DNA of 64,000 nt from Cycas panzhihuaensis (GCA_023213395.1 CM041465.1:144653741-144717740), one strand, 5' to 3'; positions 12,327-23,413 are shown, counted from the stretch's first letter. Numbers and translations: made by a program. Notes: generated by a model not told the origin, from the sequence alone.

Positions 12327-12401
12327 ATCATTGTTAGATATGTTTATCAAGAATTGATGCAAGATATTGATGATAAATAGGTTATATTTGAAGATGGTTA
12401 C

Positions 12402-13275
12402 TGTTTTCTGGGTACCGAGAATGGGCATCGGTGACTCGACTCAGGTAAGTTTATGTGTGCTTCTACCCCTACTCTTGTCAGTTCTAGAAAGGGTTGATCG
12501 AGGCACTTTACCTACGTTACATTCTGATTGATTGATTGCATGATCGCTATACATTATTTGTCTGTTCATATTGCTTTTTGATACTCAGCCTATAACGATC
12601 TGGGATACACATCTCATGGCGCTCCACAACCCTCCGCCGTGTCTCCATGACGTCCCCAAGCACTGTTGGATCCTGCAGCCCTTATCACATCATTTACTGG
12701 TGTTACATAACCCCTCGCACCTCACCTAGGCCTAGTCATCGCCCTGCATATGCCTTTTGTCACTTTTTGGGAGTCTTTGGCCGCTATTTCCCGCTTGTTG
12801 TAGTTCCTTTAGGTCCCATACCCTCCTTGCTACTTGGATACTACATCATGCTCCTTAGGGTCTAAGATTGCCCCTTTTTGGGAACTTCTGGGCTTCCCCA
12901 CTTTCGTTTTTCCCTTCCTTTTGGCTGCACCACTGTAAACTTCACAGTACCACTATAAGCTTCGCGGTACCACTAAGTTTGCCGCAGGTCAACTGTTCAT
13001 AACTCTCTTTTGTAACTGGCCACAACTAATTTCGCATTAATTACAAAATTATCACGTATCAGCGAACTGATTCCCGCCCATGACGAACCCTAATCGGTCG
13101 TTGAGCTAGGGTTGGGTTTAAAAACTTAAAATTCACTTCATTTTGTCTCTCTCTCTCTCTCATTTATTTTTCTCTCATCTCTTCTCTAAAAGTTCTGAAA
13201 CAGGTTTCAACTCAGTTATACTCACTCCACCTTCCAACTATCAGCCCCTACAACTCAAGAAACGTAGATTAAACA
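12402..13275 (+). repeat. Solo Tat-type LTR, copy 1
   Basis: About 870 bp homologous along its length to the 3' LTR of the Tat element at 51801-52666, in the same orientation. It starts TGTTTTCTGGGTACCG and ends near AGATTAAACA. No Tat internal sequence is attached, so it is a solo LTR or a recombination remnant. It contains about 2.5 copies of a 20-bp repeat at 12931-12985 (CACTGTAAACTTCACAGTAC and variants). No convincing target duplication: the left flank ends GGTTAC and the right flank begins TCAGA. Confidence 0.75.
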
Positions 13276-13931
13276 TCAGATATAGTAATTATGAATTGAC
13301 CATCAATTAAATATTATTCTTTAACACTCACCTATAATGTTTAATTTTACTCTTGTCTTCTCACATAACTAGACTTTGTTTTCATTTGTAAATTATTTTG
13401 TATGTGCTTCTTTTTGTGTTTGTTTATCTTCTCCAATTCTTCAAAATAAAATTGTCTTCAACTTACTTGGACTTATAACATTAGGTTTATAGCCTTGCAA
13501 AGTGGTGTACATCTTGGGTGCCCATGTGCAATTTCCTACAACCCTACCACCTAAGAAAGTACAAGTATCTAGTAACCAATTATTTCTAACATTGGGTAAT
13601 TTATTGTAGTTACTATTACCATGCACTTAGGATATCTCAACCATGATTTCATTGTATAATTTCAATTAATGAAGCTATATTCTAGGTCTAAATAGAGCAT
13701 TTTACCAGTTATCATAAACGATAATGTATTCTATCACCGATACAACATTTTTCGCATTTATTTCATGAAATAAGTTATCACATGAATGATTGTTTATTAG
13801 AATTAATATTTCTATAATTTCAAATTAAAATATGCTTAAATTAAAAAAAAAAAAGAATTTGTAAAAGTTATTTTAATTACGTGCCCTAAATTTGACATTA
13901 AAAAACTATCATAAATCAAAACTTAATATAG
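13276..13931. other. AT-rich unit sequence, no gene seen
   Basis: Spacer between the solo Tat LTR and the gypsy insertion site. It matches 35191-35850 in copy 2. Short frames only; a run of A lies near 13843-13854. Confidence 0.7.
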
Positions 13932-13936
13932 TCTTG

Positions 13937-14422
13937 TGATCCAGGAGGATCTACCATATGTTTACAGGATGCGGAAAATGCTAGGCATTGGCATAACTAA
14001 AAAAGATATGGCCAAATGGTATCAAAATTCTATGAAATTTTGTGTAAAGGTAGAAGACACATCCCACTAGATGTGTACAAAAGGTGGTTCTTGGAGACTT
14101 GACTTGGGAAGCATCCTTGAAGAGGCATTTGGAGGGTTGGAGTCCCCCTTATGGTATAATTGTAACATTTATTCCTTGTACTTTTACCATTCTTTTGCTA
14201 ATTCATTTCTCCACCATTAAATGGAGATTTTCATGGTATAATAAAAGTATTACTCCTCATACTTTTGGATCAATGCCAAGAATAAGTTATTTGGTGTAGA
14301 ATTTTCCTTTCATGGGCTCATTGTTGTTTTGATGTTATTGAGCTTTCTACACTAACTCCCGGGATCTCAAGGAGGACAGGTTGATAATTGATTTCTTCAC
14401 CAACTAAGCTCTTTTGGGATCA
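13937..14422 (+). repeat. 5' LTR of young gypsy element
   Basis: 486 bp, TGATCC to GGATCA, with perfect 6-bp terminal inverted repeats. Nearly identical to 19044-19529. A TATAAT-like stretch in GGTATAATAAAAG at about 14236 could be promoter or poly-A signal; not resolved. Confidence 0.96.
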
Positions 14423-14427
14423 TATTT

Positions 14428-14440
14428 TGGTATCGAGCCT
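14428..14440 (+). other. Probable primer-binding site of young gypsy element
   Basis: TGGTATCGAGCCT begins five bases after the LTR end. It resembles the initiator-Met site TGGTATCAGAGCC with an altered centre (CGAG in place of CAGAG), so either a degenerate initiator site or another tRNA. Confidence 0.6.
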
Positions 14441-14610
14441 CGATCTTTGTTGTAGGGACTTGAATGGTACAAACAAGGAAAGGATACAAAGAGAAGGTGA
14501 AGACTTTCTTGTGTTGCAATCACCAAGAAGACAAAGAAAGCATCCAAGCACCATGGTGAAAAGAAGATGGAGAAATTAGATTTGAAAGGCTTGAGAAGAA
14601 TGTAGAAGCC

Positions 14611-15550
14611 TTGATGCAAATGATGACCCACCTTCTACCTCTAGTCAAAGGAAAAGGCAAAGAGAAGGAATTTGAAGGAGGATCCACATATGACCACGAC
14701 CATGAAGAGGAAGAGGAGGAGACCTTAAAGCACTCTTTTGAAGAAAGCAAGGGTACTTCATCTCATCAACCCTTCAAGGTGGAGGCAAAGTTGGATATTC
14801 CAACTTATGATGGAGAGGTAAATCTTTGAAAAGTTGGACCATTGGTTGGATCAACTTGAAACCTACTTCACAATCTATGCTTATAGTAATGCTCAAAAGC
14901 TTTCATTTGCTAGGCTTAAGTTGTGTAAACATGCATTGACATGGTGGAATACATTTTTGAAGACTCATGATGTATCTTCTTTTCATGGAGGATTTTAAGA
15001 AAATAATAAAGAAGCAATTCTACCCCATAGGTCATGAGGAAGACCAATGGGTCACTTGGCAATATTTACGCCAAGGGAGAGGTGTAAGTGTCCAAGACTA
15101 TACTTCTTTATTCTTTAGGCATGGCATGCTACTTGGTATTAATATGGATGAACATGTCACTCTTATGAAATTCATTGGAGGATTACATGAATACATAAGG
15201 AAGGAACTAAGGCTTTTAAGGTTCAATCCATTGGAGAAGCAAGTAGGATGGCTATGGCAATAGAAAGTAAAAGCAAGAAATCTACATTCATGTCTAAAGA
15301 TTCTACTTTTACTTCTAATAAGTATGAAAAGAATCCTAAATGGCACTCATCTAAAAGGCAAGAAGGAAAGAAGAAAAGAACTAATTTTGTTAAAAGTTCT
15401 AATTATTGTGAGCATTGTGATATTAGTGGTCATATTACAGCAAAGTGTTGGAAGTTGCATCCAGAACTAAAGCCAAAGCATATCAAGGATATGGAATTAA
15501 GAAAGAAGGAAAAAGGGAAGGCACTACTTTCTGAGGTGGATTCAAAGTGA
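14611..15550 (+). pseudogene. gag of young gypsy element, frameshifted
   Basis: Nucleocapsid precursor split over three frames (14611-14829, 14967-15263, 15248-15550). The first piece has an acidic E-rich stretch and the motif LDIPTYDGE that marks the start of the retrotransposon gag domain. A frameshift near 14820 leads to WLDQLETYF and TWWNTFLK, a further shift near 14970-15000 to the gag core (FYPIGHEEDQ, YLRQGRGVSVQDY), and another near 15248. The last piece ends with a CCHC zinc knuckle, CEHCDISGHITAKC at about 15410-15450, with correct C-x2-C-x4-H-x4-C spacing, followed by a lysine-rich tail. Function known for the family: binding and packaging element RNA. Confidence 0.85.
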
Positions 15551-15620
15551 AGGAGAAGAAGAGAAGGTCACTCTACTTACAAATTATGAAGATGATGCTA
15601 CAAGGGAGGAACTATTTCAC

Positions 15621-17102
15621 TTGAAGCTTCAAGTAGGAAATAGTATGATTGGTGCCATTATAGATCCGGGAAGCCAAAAGAATTTGATCTCAGAAAGTTT
15701 GGTAAAGAGCATTGGTTTGGTAACTACTCCTCACCCTCATCCATATCCTCTTGGTTGGATCCATAAAGATGTGGAAATGCAAATATCAAAGCAATGTACA
15801 CTTAAATTTTCCATCACTAATGATTTTGTTGATGAAGTAATATGTGATGTGGTGCCACTAGATGTATGCCATGTTGTGCTTGGGAGTCCCTATTTGTGGG
15901 ATCGAGATGCACTCTTCTATCGAAGGGAGAAAAAGTATCGATTGGTGAAGGATAACAAGGGCTTCATCATAAAGTCCACAAAGAAGCACTTGGATAAGAT
16001 AGCATTGATTTCAGCTACTCAAGCTAAAAGGATGATCAATGCATGTGGAAAATTCGTCATCTTAATGGTAAGGAGAAAAGAAGAGCCAAGAGATGAAGAG
16101 GGTCCTTCTACTCACACTCTTCTTATATCACCTAAACAAATGCAACAAATTGAGGAGTTAAAGGCAAGGTATGATATTCTATTTCAACATGTTGATGGGC
16201 TTCCACTAAAGAGAAAGATAGAGCATGAAATCACTCTCGTAGGAGATGCACCATTACCTAATGTTGCTTTGTATAGGCACTCCATTGTGGAGAATAATGA
16301 AATAAAGAGGCAAGTTGAGGAGTTGCTTGATCAAGGGGTCATAAGACCTTCATGTTCACCTTGTGGGTCACCAATTGTCTTGGTGCCTAAGAAGAATGGA
16401 GGATGGAGAATGTGTATAGATTTTCATGCTTTGAATAAAATTACAATTAAAAATCGCTACCCTTTGCCTCGCATAGATGATTTGCTTGATCAAATTCAGC
16501 ATGCTTGTTATTTCACTAAATTGGATTTAAAAAGTGGTTATCACCAAGTTAGGGTCAAGGAGGAGGACACATGGAAGACAGCCTTCAAAACAAAGCAAGG
16601 ACTCTTTGAATGGATGGTTATGCCTTTTGGATTGTGTAATGCTCCTGCAACATTCATGAGACTAATGAATGAAATATTAAGGCCTTACTTGGATAATTTT
16701 GTTGTTGTCTATCTTGATGACATTTTGATTTTTAGCAACACATGGGAGGAACATTTGCGAGACGTAGAAGAAGTTTTAAAGACTATGGCTAAGCATCATT
16801 TGAAGCTTAATGTGAAGAAGTGTGAATTTGGCAAGGAGAACTTGATCTTCTTAGGCTTTGTGGTTGGAGGAGGAAAGTTGAGCATTGATCCACTCAAGAC
16901 TCAAGCCATCCTCAAATGGCCTAGGCCAACAAACATCACAGAGGTGAGAAGTTTTTTAGGAGCTTGCCAATATTTGAGAAAGTTTATTCTTCATTTCTCA
17001 CAGGTTGCAGTACCTCTACATGGATTGACAAAATCTAGTAGAAAGTTTACTTGGGGTTCAAGGAGGAAGAAGCCTTTTTCTTTTAAAGAAGAAAATTTGT
17101 GA
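15621..17102 (+). CDS. Protease and reverse transcriptase part of gypsy pol
   Basis: A 493-codon open frame. Residues ~5-120: aspartic protease, with the active-site region IIDPGSQKNLIS; the catalytic D is present but the usual D-[ST]-G reads D-P-G. Residues ~235-420: reverse transcriptase with HEITL, CIDFHALNKITIKN, FTKLDLKSGYHQ, MPFGLCNAPATF and the catalytic YLDDILIFS. Residues ~425-480: RT thumb and connection (FLGACQYLRKFI). The frame leaves the original one in a homopolymer-rich stretch near 17065-17095, so RNase H continues in another frame. Copies element RNA into DNA in virus-like particles. Start shown is the first ATG; in the family this is one polyprotein with gag. Confidence 0.92.
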   Translation: MKLQVGNSMIGAIIDPGSQKNLISESLVKSIGLVTTPHPHPYPLGWIHKDVEMQISKQCTLKFSITNDFVDEVICDVVPLDVCHVVLGSPYLWDRDALFYRREKKYRLVKDNKGFIIKSTKKHLDKIALISATQAKRMINACGKFVILMVRRKEEPRDEEGPSTHTLLISPKQMQQIEELKARYDILFQHVDGLPLKRKIEHEITLVGDAPLPNVALYRHSIVENNEIKRQVEELLDQGVIRPSCSPCGSPIVLVPKKNGGWRMCIDFHALNKITIKNRYPLPRIDDLLDQIQHACYFTKLDLKSGYHQVRVKEEDTWKTAFKTKQGLFEWMVMPFGLCNAPATFMRLMNEILRPYLDNFVVVYLDDILIFSNTWEEHLRDVEEVLKTMAKHHLKLNVKKCEFGKENLIFLGFVVGGGKLSIDPLKTQAILKWPRPTNITEVRSFLGACQYLRKFILHFSQVAVPLHGLTKSSRKFTWGSRRKKPFSFKEENL

Positions 17103-17398
17103 AGCAGGTTACAGCAATGCCAAATTTGCAAAGGCCTTTTGAAGTAGAAGCTGATGCAAGTGGAAATGCGATGGGAGCTGTCCTTATTCAAGATGGGAAG
17201 CCTATTGCTTACCATTCGGAAGTCTTCACCTCTCAAGTGAAGAACTACCCAACATATGATCGAGAAATGTTCGCACTTCATCAAGCATGCAAGCATTGGA
17301 GGTCATACTTGCTCGGAAAAGAGGTTGTAGTTCATACCGATCATAAGCCTCTTCAATTTTACAAACTCAAAGTAAGTTACAACAAGCAAGACATATGA
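17099..17398 (+). pseudogene. RNase H domain of gypsy pol, frameshifted at both ends
   Basis: Begins VKQVTAMPN and contains the gypsy RNase H signature: D in FEVEADASGNAMGAVL, E in YDREMFALHQACKHW and D in HTDHKPLQF. The frame is lost after KPLQF, near 17360; the matching continuation (MKWMSYLQFN, then KGSNNKIADMLSRPP) is in the next frame from 17395. There is no independent start codon in a sensible place, so this is a piece of the pol polyprotein. It removes the RNA strand from the RNA/DNA hybrid. Confidence 0.85.
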
Positions 17399-18924
17399 AG
17401 TGGATGAGTTATTTACAATTCAATATTGTAATTAAGTATAAAAAGGGATCTAATAACAAAATTGCTGATATGTTATCTAGACCACCTTGTTCCACTTCTT
17501 CTTCTACTTTTGTTTATAGTTCTCTTATGAGTTTGCAGGTGGAACCAATGCATCATGAAGAGTACAAAGACTTGTACCATGAAGATGAAGCTTTGAAGGA
17601 AGAATTAGAGAACCTAGCGAAAGGAAGTCCTTCCCAGTTTTCTTGGAAGGATGGTCTACTTTTCAAAGGGGAGCAGCTCTATGTTCCATCAAAAGGAGAC
17701 AAGATCAAGTGGCTTAGAGAAGCCCATACTTCTAAAGTAGCTGGTCACTTTGGTATAGAGAAGACTTTAGCAAACTTAAGAAGATATGTTGTATGGTGAA
17801 AAATGTAAAATGATGTAAAAAAATATGTAAAAGAATGTGTAATGTGTAATACTTCTAAGCCTTCTTCTAGAAAATTAGGATTGTATACACCACTTCCTAT
17901 TCCCACTAGACCTTGGGAAAGTATCTCCATTGATTTTTTAGGAGGACTTCCCATGACTAAGAAGGGACATGATTATCTTTTTGTTGTTGTAGATAGGTTT
18001 AGTAAAATGATATGTTTAATACCTTGTAAGAAGACAATCACAGGTACAGAAGCAGCTGAGTTATTCTTCGAGCATGTATGGAAGAATTTTGGCTTGCCTT
18101 CTTCCATCATTTCAGATCGGGACACTCGATTCCTTTCATCATTTTGGAAGTCACTATGGGAGATGATGGATACCAAATTGAAGAGGAGTACAAGTTTCCA
18201 TCCTCAAACAGATGGACAAACCAAAGTAGTGAATAGAACTTTAGTACATCTATTGAGGGGATACAATTCCAAGCATCCAAAGACTTGGGATGAATCATTG
18301 GCTTTTCTACAATTTGCTTTTAATAGAGCAATGCATGCATCACACTCTAAAGCACCTTTTGAAGTTTGTTTGGGATACTTACCTCAAAGTCCATTTGACT
18401 TAGAGTTTTCCATGCAAGCTAAGGAAGGATCCGTCAAAGAGAAGGAGGAGCATGACAAGGCTTTAAGATACTTGGAGAAGATCCAGAGAGTCCACAAAGA
18501 AGTACATGATCAACTTCTAAGGACTCAACAAAATTACAAGGAAAGACATGACAAGCATAGGAAAGAATGTACTTTCCAAGAAGGAGATTTAGTATGGTTA
18601 TACTTGAGCAAGGAGAGGTTAAAAGGAGAAGGTAAGAAACTCAAACCTATAAGGTATGGACCATTCAAGATTTTGAGAAAAGTAGGTGGCAATGCTTTCC
18701 AACTTGATCTTCCACCTTATATGCAAATATATTCAGTAATAAATGCTGAATACTTAAAACTCTTTGAGCCCTACATGCTAGATGAGGAACAGGACCAGTT
18801 CACTTTACCTTCAATTGATGATTTATATTTGGAAAGTGAGGAGCCTCTCAAGGAAGATTGTATTTTGGAGAGAAAATCTACCAAAACAAGACAGAAGACA
18901 CATGAATCTTTCAGATTGGAGTAG
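17395..18924 (+). pseudogene. Integrase of gypsy element, catalytic Glu replaced by Lys
   Basis: Starts with the RNase H/integrase link (DMLSRPP at about 17470). Zinc-binding HHCC: H in REAHTSKVAGHFG, then ECVMCNTSK. Two in-frame stops (about 17797 and 17806) split the zinc domain; the frame is then open from 17842 for 360 codons. Core domain: first D in SISIDFLGGLP, second D in IISDRDTRF, and the place of the third acidic residue in HPQTDGQT-x-VVNRTL, where x is K (codon AAA at about 18224) rather than the required E. The C-terminal domain shows GPFKILRKVGGNAFQL. I see no clear chromodomain; the frame stops at 18924. The E-to-K change alone should abolish strand transfer. Confidence 0.88.
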
Positions 18925-19027
18925 CAGTGGCAATTGCCTAGTAAGGCCAAGTGGTTTAGTAGGCAACAAGGAGAACAACACTTCCCCCATCTCCAATTCT
19001 AAGCCAAACAGGAGTTGGCTACTTTCC

Positions 19028-19043
19028 AAGGAAGGGGGAGCCA
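19028..19043 (+). other. Polypurine tract of young gypsy element
   Basis: AAGGAAGGGGGAGCCA immediately before the 3' LTR; the purine run primes plus-strand synthesis in this class. Confidence 0.85.
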
Positions 19044-19529
19044 TGATCCAGGAGGATCTACCATATGTTTACAGGATGCGGAAAATGCTAGGCATTGGCA
19101 TAACTAAAAAAGATATGGCCAAATGGTATCAAAATTCTATGAAATTTTGTGTAAAGGTAGAAGACACATCCCACTAGATGTGTACAAAAGGTGGTTCTTG
19201 GAGACTTGACTTGGGAAGCATCCTTGAAGAGGCATTTGGAGGGTTGGAGTCCCCCTTATGGTATAATTGTAACATTTATTCCTTGTACTTTTACCATTCT
19301 TTTGCTAATTCATTTCTCCACCATTAAATGGAGATTTTCATGGTATAATAAAAGTATTACTCCTCATACTTTTGGATTAATGCCAAGAATAAGTTATTTG
19401 GTGTAGAATTTTCCTTTCATGGGCTCATTGTTGTTTTGATGTTATTGAGCTTTCTACACTAACTCCCAGGATCTCAAGGAGGACAGGTTGATAATTGATT
19501 TCTTCACCAACTAAGCTCTTTTGGGATCA
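19044..19529 (+). repeat. 3' LTR of young gypsy element
   Basis: 486 bp, same length and termini as the 5' LTR, two substitutions between them by hand comparison. Followed by target duplication TCTTG and then the unit sequence that continues copy 1. Confidence 0.96.
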
Positions 19530-19534
19530 TCTTG

Positions 19535-22452
19535 CAACTATTGATGCCAAAGGCTTCAAAACAAACTTTTCAATGCATCTAATTAAAATCTATGAGTTCA
19601 TATACAAAGGTTATAAAAAAACTGTAGTAGGTATGAAAAATTGGTAGTTTGTTAATTAGGCAGTTAAAACTTTCTCATTTAATTCCTAAATTTCAATTTT
19701 CACCATATGATTGACTGTTAATGTTTTAGGAGTTAGGGTTAACCTCATAGTTTTACTTAATTTAATTTAATGTAATTGAATCTTTGGAGAAATAATTAAC
19801 ATTTATCCCAATTAAGAGAGGAAATGTTGTGACCTTTGAATACAATTTTTTTAGGCAAAGATGTAATTGTATGAAATTTTCATTAATTTGGACGATCAAT
19901 TTTTGGTTTTTGGTGTTTTTAGTAACTGATACAAAACTATGAGTACCTACCCTTTATGTGTGGATGTCACTTTCATAGCTCAGGGTTTTTTTTCATAGTG
20001 AACAACATTGTGGCATCTATTATTTGATGATTTACTATGCTTGGTGATATATGGCTTCTCACACTCTAACCACCTTCAATTTGCAACACTTTCTCACCAT
20101 TTCTTATGTGCTTTTGGCATTCAATCCATATGTTCATATTTCAATGATGTTCTGTGCTTCACATTTGCCTCTCAACTTGATGTTGTATGCTCAAATGTAT
20201 GCTCCATAGTTCCCCTTATGGCCTTTATTGTCTCTCAACAACGTTTCAAGTATTCAATGAATATGCAAACAAACTTGTTTCTTTGTGGTAGTCTTTACTT
20301 TGGTAGTGAATCCCAAATATGGGAGACTTGCAATGGCCTCTAGATATAAGCCACAATTCTCCACGAATTTGTGAGGGTTGTTATATCTCTCTTTGCACGA
20401 GTTTTTAAGCCTTCAATTGTAGATCTCCATGTGCCTTTAATATATCCTATTTCATTTTTGTTTTGAGCATTTACCTTCTATATTCCTTAACAAACATGTA
20501 GAAATGTTCCTCTATTCTTTAACAAATAAGCACACATATTTTGAGATTTTAGGGATTTTGTTTCATCATGTATTATTTTTACACCTAGATTCAACATCTC
20601 TCATATTTAAATTAATTGAACTACCACAAACTCAACAATAATTAATCTCATGGGCATGTTTGAGCCTTTACTGTGGGCTCTATTCAACTGGCAACTATCC
20701 ACAAATTATTGTTATAATAGGATGATTGGGCTTGCATCCATAATCTTTATAGACGAACCAATGGCATTCACTTCCCAATTAATAGAGGGTGCACGTCATT
20801 AATAGTATGCCGCTATGACCTCGTCCATGCCCATATTGTAGCTTCTATATCATATGAGACTCAATCAAGTCATTTGTCCTATATCCCCCCAATAGAGAAA
20901 TACTAAATATAATTAAGATTGTAAACTTACTATTAAAATCTTTGCATGATATATATTTAAGCTAGCCACATGGATAAACATAGGCCACCGAACCAATTTC
21001 ATAACAATCAAACTTTACATTTAAGACCGTAGCTTCAAAGATCTCCTCCATTGTATTAGTTGTAATTTATACAAATAGGATTCAATAAAATCCTTTATAT
21101 TTGCAAAACACTTTCATGCTAGATTTTTTCACCACAATTATGGTAGATTATGCATCACATTTGTGTGCTTTGTATAATTTCATGTGTGAAGTTAAAGATA
21201 TGTTTTATATTTTTTGAACTTTAGAACACAATACTCATATCAAAGTAAGAATGAGAGACCTAATTTTCATGGAAAGTTAAAATAAATAACAATAAGTAAA
21301 ATGGAAATAAGATAAAATATTACTTAAAATTTCCATAAATTAACTTAAAAAAGTATCTATGTGTGGATTTTGAATAAAAGACTCTCATTTTAAAAAGCAA
21401 CACCATATTGATCATGAAGTATTCTCTTCCCAACCAATTAGAATTCTTCTTTCAAGAATCTACCACAAAATTAGGGTCATGATATAAGCATGTGAATTTT
21501 TCTATGACATTAACACTATGGTTTAAACATAGCATTATGGATCAACTTGTGTTTATAACAAGATGGAGTCGTATTATAACAAGAACCCTTGGAGTCACAC
21601 GAAGGATAAATAGTTAACTCGAGTTCTACCACAAAATCAAACCCTTGAAATCACATCAAGTTAATAGTGTATTTTGATGTAAGCTATGGAGTGACATCAT
21701 AACTCCCTTGAAATCACATCAAGGCCCATTAGAGGCATAGTAAGGTTAGGTACATGCACTTATGACAATTGAGATATCAACGCCCTTGGGTTAACAATGG
21801 TTTCATACTACATTCCACTCTAAATCATTAGAACCCCTTAGACCCACATTAAGGTTCTACAATTGTACCTACAAACAATAACAAGAACTCTTTAAGATTT
21901 TGGCATTATATCTAAGCACCTCATATAGAAGCAACATCATTTCTCATGATATTTCTCCTTGTAAACTTATTAAACCTAAACCTTTAAGGCATGCAAAATG
22001 AAGAGATGAAGAGAAACTCAAAGAATAAAAATGGAGAATGAGGAATAATAGGGTGAGGAATAAGGATCCTTACTAGTTATAGAATTAGAGCCTTTGTTTA
22101 CTAAAATTTAAATGAATATGATTCAAATGTCTATATAATATATCTTAAATCACAAAGGATTAATAATATAATATCAAAAGGGATGATGGAGAAGATGAGC
22201 ATTCCTAATAATTTATGTCAAGAATGAAGAGGTAAGTCTTCTTTTATAATTTGGTTCATAGGTGATCAAGAGAAAGTCTTCATTCAAACGACATTCTAAA
22301 AGTTATTAATGGGTGATTAGAAAATTTTCACATATTATAATTATGTTCTAGACATGATTAAGAAGTAATTAAAAAGTTTTCCGTTCTAATTATACTCTAA
22401 GTGTTTAAGAAGTGATCAGAATGTTTTCCATTATCTATTTGTTCTCTAAAAG
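19535..22452. other. Rest of unit copy 1, no gene seen
   Basis: About 2.9 kb of AT-rich sequence matching 35855-38770. The longest frame (20008-20343, 111 codons, plus strand) has no recognisable domain; its copy-2 counterpart (36325-36555) is shorter, so it is not conserved as a protein. Copy 1 carries 17 extra bases near 20284-20300 relative to copy 2. Nothing else stands out. Confidence 0.7.
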
Positions 22453-23413
22453 TATATGGGAGATGGTTAGAGTGTTTTTTATCTTTTAATCATGTTTAGA
22501 AGTGCTTAAAAGTTGATTAGAAGGGTCATCATTCTCTAATAATATTTTAATGGTGTGGAATAAAGGTCATGGTCTCATATCCCATAAATTCAATTTTAAA
22601 AGCAACATTATTAATTATGTGATTTTCAAGGTGATATTTTTTTATTAGGAATTTTTAATTTTTAATTCACTCAATTTTACTTTTAGAAAGTATTTAATTT
22701 TATGGTTTATAAGTTTTTTTTTTTATTGGTAATATTTACTCATATTTATATTATGGACCCTAATAATTCTTTAGTGAGCAATCTAACCACTTTATTAGTG
22801 AACTTAAGTATCTATATTATTTACATGTATCTAAGCATTTTACCCTTTAATACCACATAACATCACAACTTCAATATATTAAACATAATATAAAGGCACA
22901 TCCCTCACATGCAATAATGCATTTCACTAAGCTCCAATTTTTACAACAAGGGATATTTTTTCAATCACAACATAAAATAAAATATAAGACGGCGAAATGC
23001 ATAATGATACATACAATGAGATATTATGAATACAAAGTACGATACCATAAACTATCATTGAAAACTTAAATCACTAATGAGAAATATTTTTATTCATAGA
23101 AGCATATGTTATACTCTTAATACATGCATATGCAAAGTTTACATGTTAACTTATATAAGTCATCTTTTTTCAACTAATTAGACTATGGGCAATACTTACA
23201 TGAACTTAGCTCTTCTTATTTTCTTTCTCCTATTGAAAAACATAACCTGCATAAAAATAATATTCACAAAACAGAAATAAACCACCTCAAGATCGAACGG
23301 TACCCTTAAGGTACCTCAAACTGTATTAACGCCAACAAAACATCTTTACAGCAGATACTTCATATGATATTCTATATGTGTATTTATAATACATGATACG
23401 AGAGTGTATATGG

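Larger units (their letters stand above)
9228..12401 (+). mobile_element. 5' part of a related TR-GAG element, plus strand, copy 1
   Basis: Same family as 1788-5825 but in the opposite orientation and incomplete. It has a 253-bp LTR (9228-9480) ending in TTTTTCAACA, an initiator-Met primer site directly after it (TGGTATCAGAG at 9481) and a gag-like frame at 11757-12326. The gag region stays alignable to the minus-strand element up to the motif GAAGATGGT at about 12399, then stops at a Tat-type LTR. No 3' LTR follows, so the element was truncated there by insertion plus deletion or by recombination. Confidence 0.75.
13937..19529 (+). mobile_element. Young Ty3/gypsy element with TSD and empty site in copy 2
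   Basis: A 5,593-bp element with two 486-bp LTRs that differ at only two positions by my reading (the C/T in GGAT-AATG and the G/A in CTCCC-GGAT). Termini are TGATCC...GGATCA. The target duplication TCTTG lies at 13932-13936 and 19530-19534. Copy 2 shows the unoccupied site at about 35846-35856 (ATATAGTCTTGGAACT). Order of domains: gag with zinc knuckle, protease, RT, RNase H, integrase, the usual Ty3/gypsy order. The coding part is broken by several frameshifts and stops and by a lost integrase catalytic residue. Confidence 0.97.
1019..22452 (+). repeat. ~16-kb tandem unit, copy 1 (with later gypsy insertion)
   Basis: Direct repeat of 22453-38770. The marker ATGGGAGATGG lies at 1024, 22456 and 38774. 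Without the 5.6-kb gypsy insertion and one copy of its duplicated target, copy 1 is about 15.8 kb, against 16.3 kb for copy 2; most of the difference is a 322-bp TRIM and a 166-bp segment in copy 2 plus microsatellite length. By eye the copies differ by a few percent across their full length. The left boundary is set by the LINE tail, so the array probably continued leftwards before the LINE inserted. Confidence 0.93.

Noticed and set aside
14520-14750. Serine-rich minus-strand frame
   Set aside because: Mirror of the acidic E-rich gag stretch on the plus strand.
13937-19529. Chromodomain at the integrase end of the young gypsy
   Set aside because: The region after GPFKIL (to 18924 and beyond in other frames) lacks a clear aromatic-cage pattern; I could not support it.
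20008-20343. 111-codon frame as a possible small host gene
   Set aside because: The counterpart in copy 2 (36325-36555) is cut to 76 codons by a stop and altered downstream by a deletion; there is no domain or codon pattern. Chance frame in AT-rich DNA.
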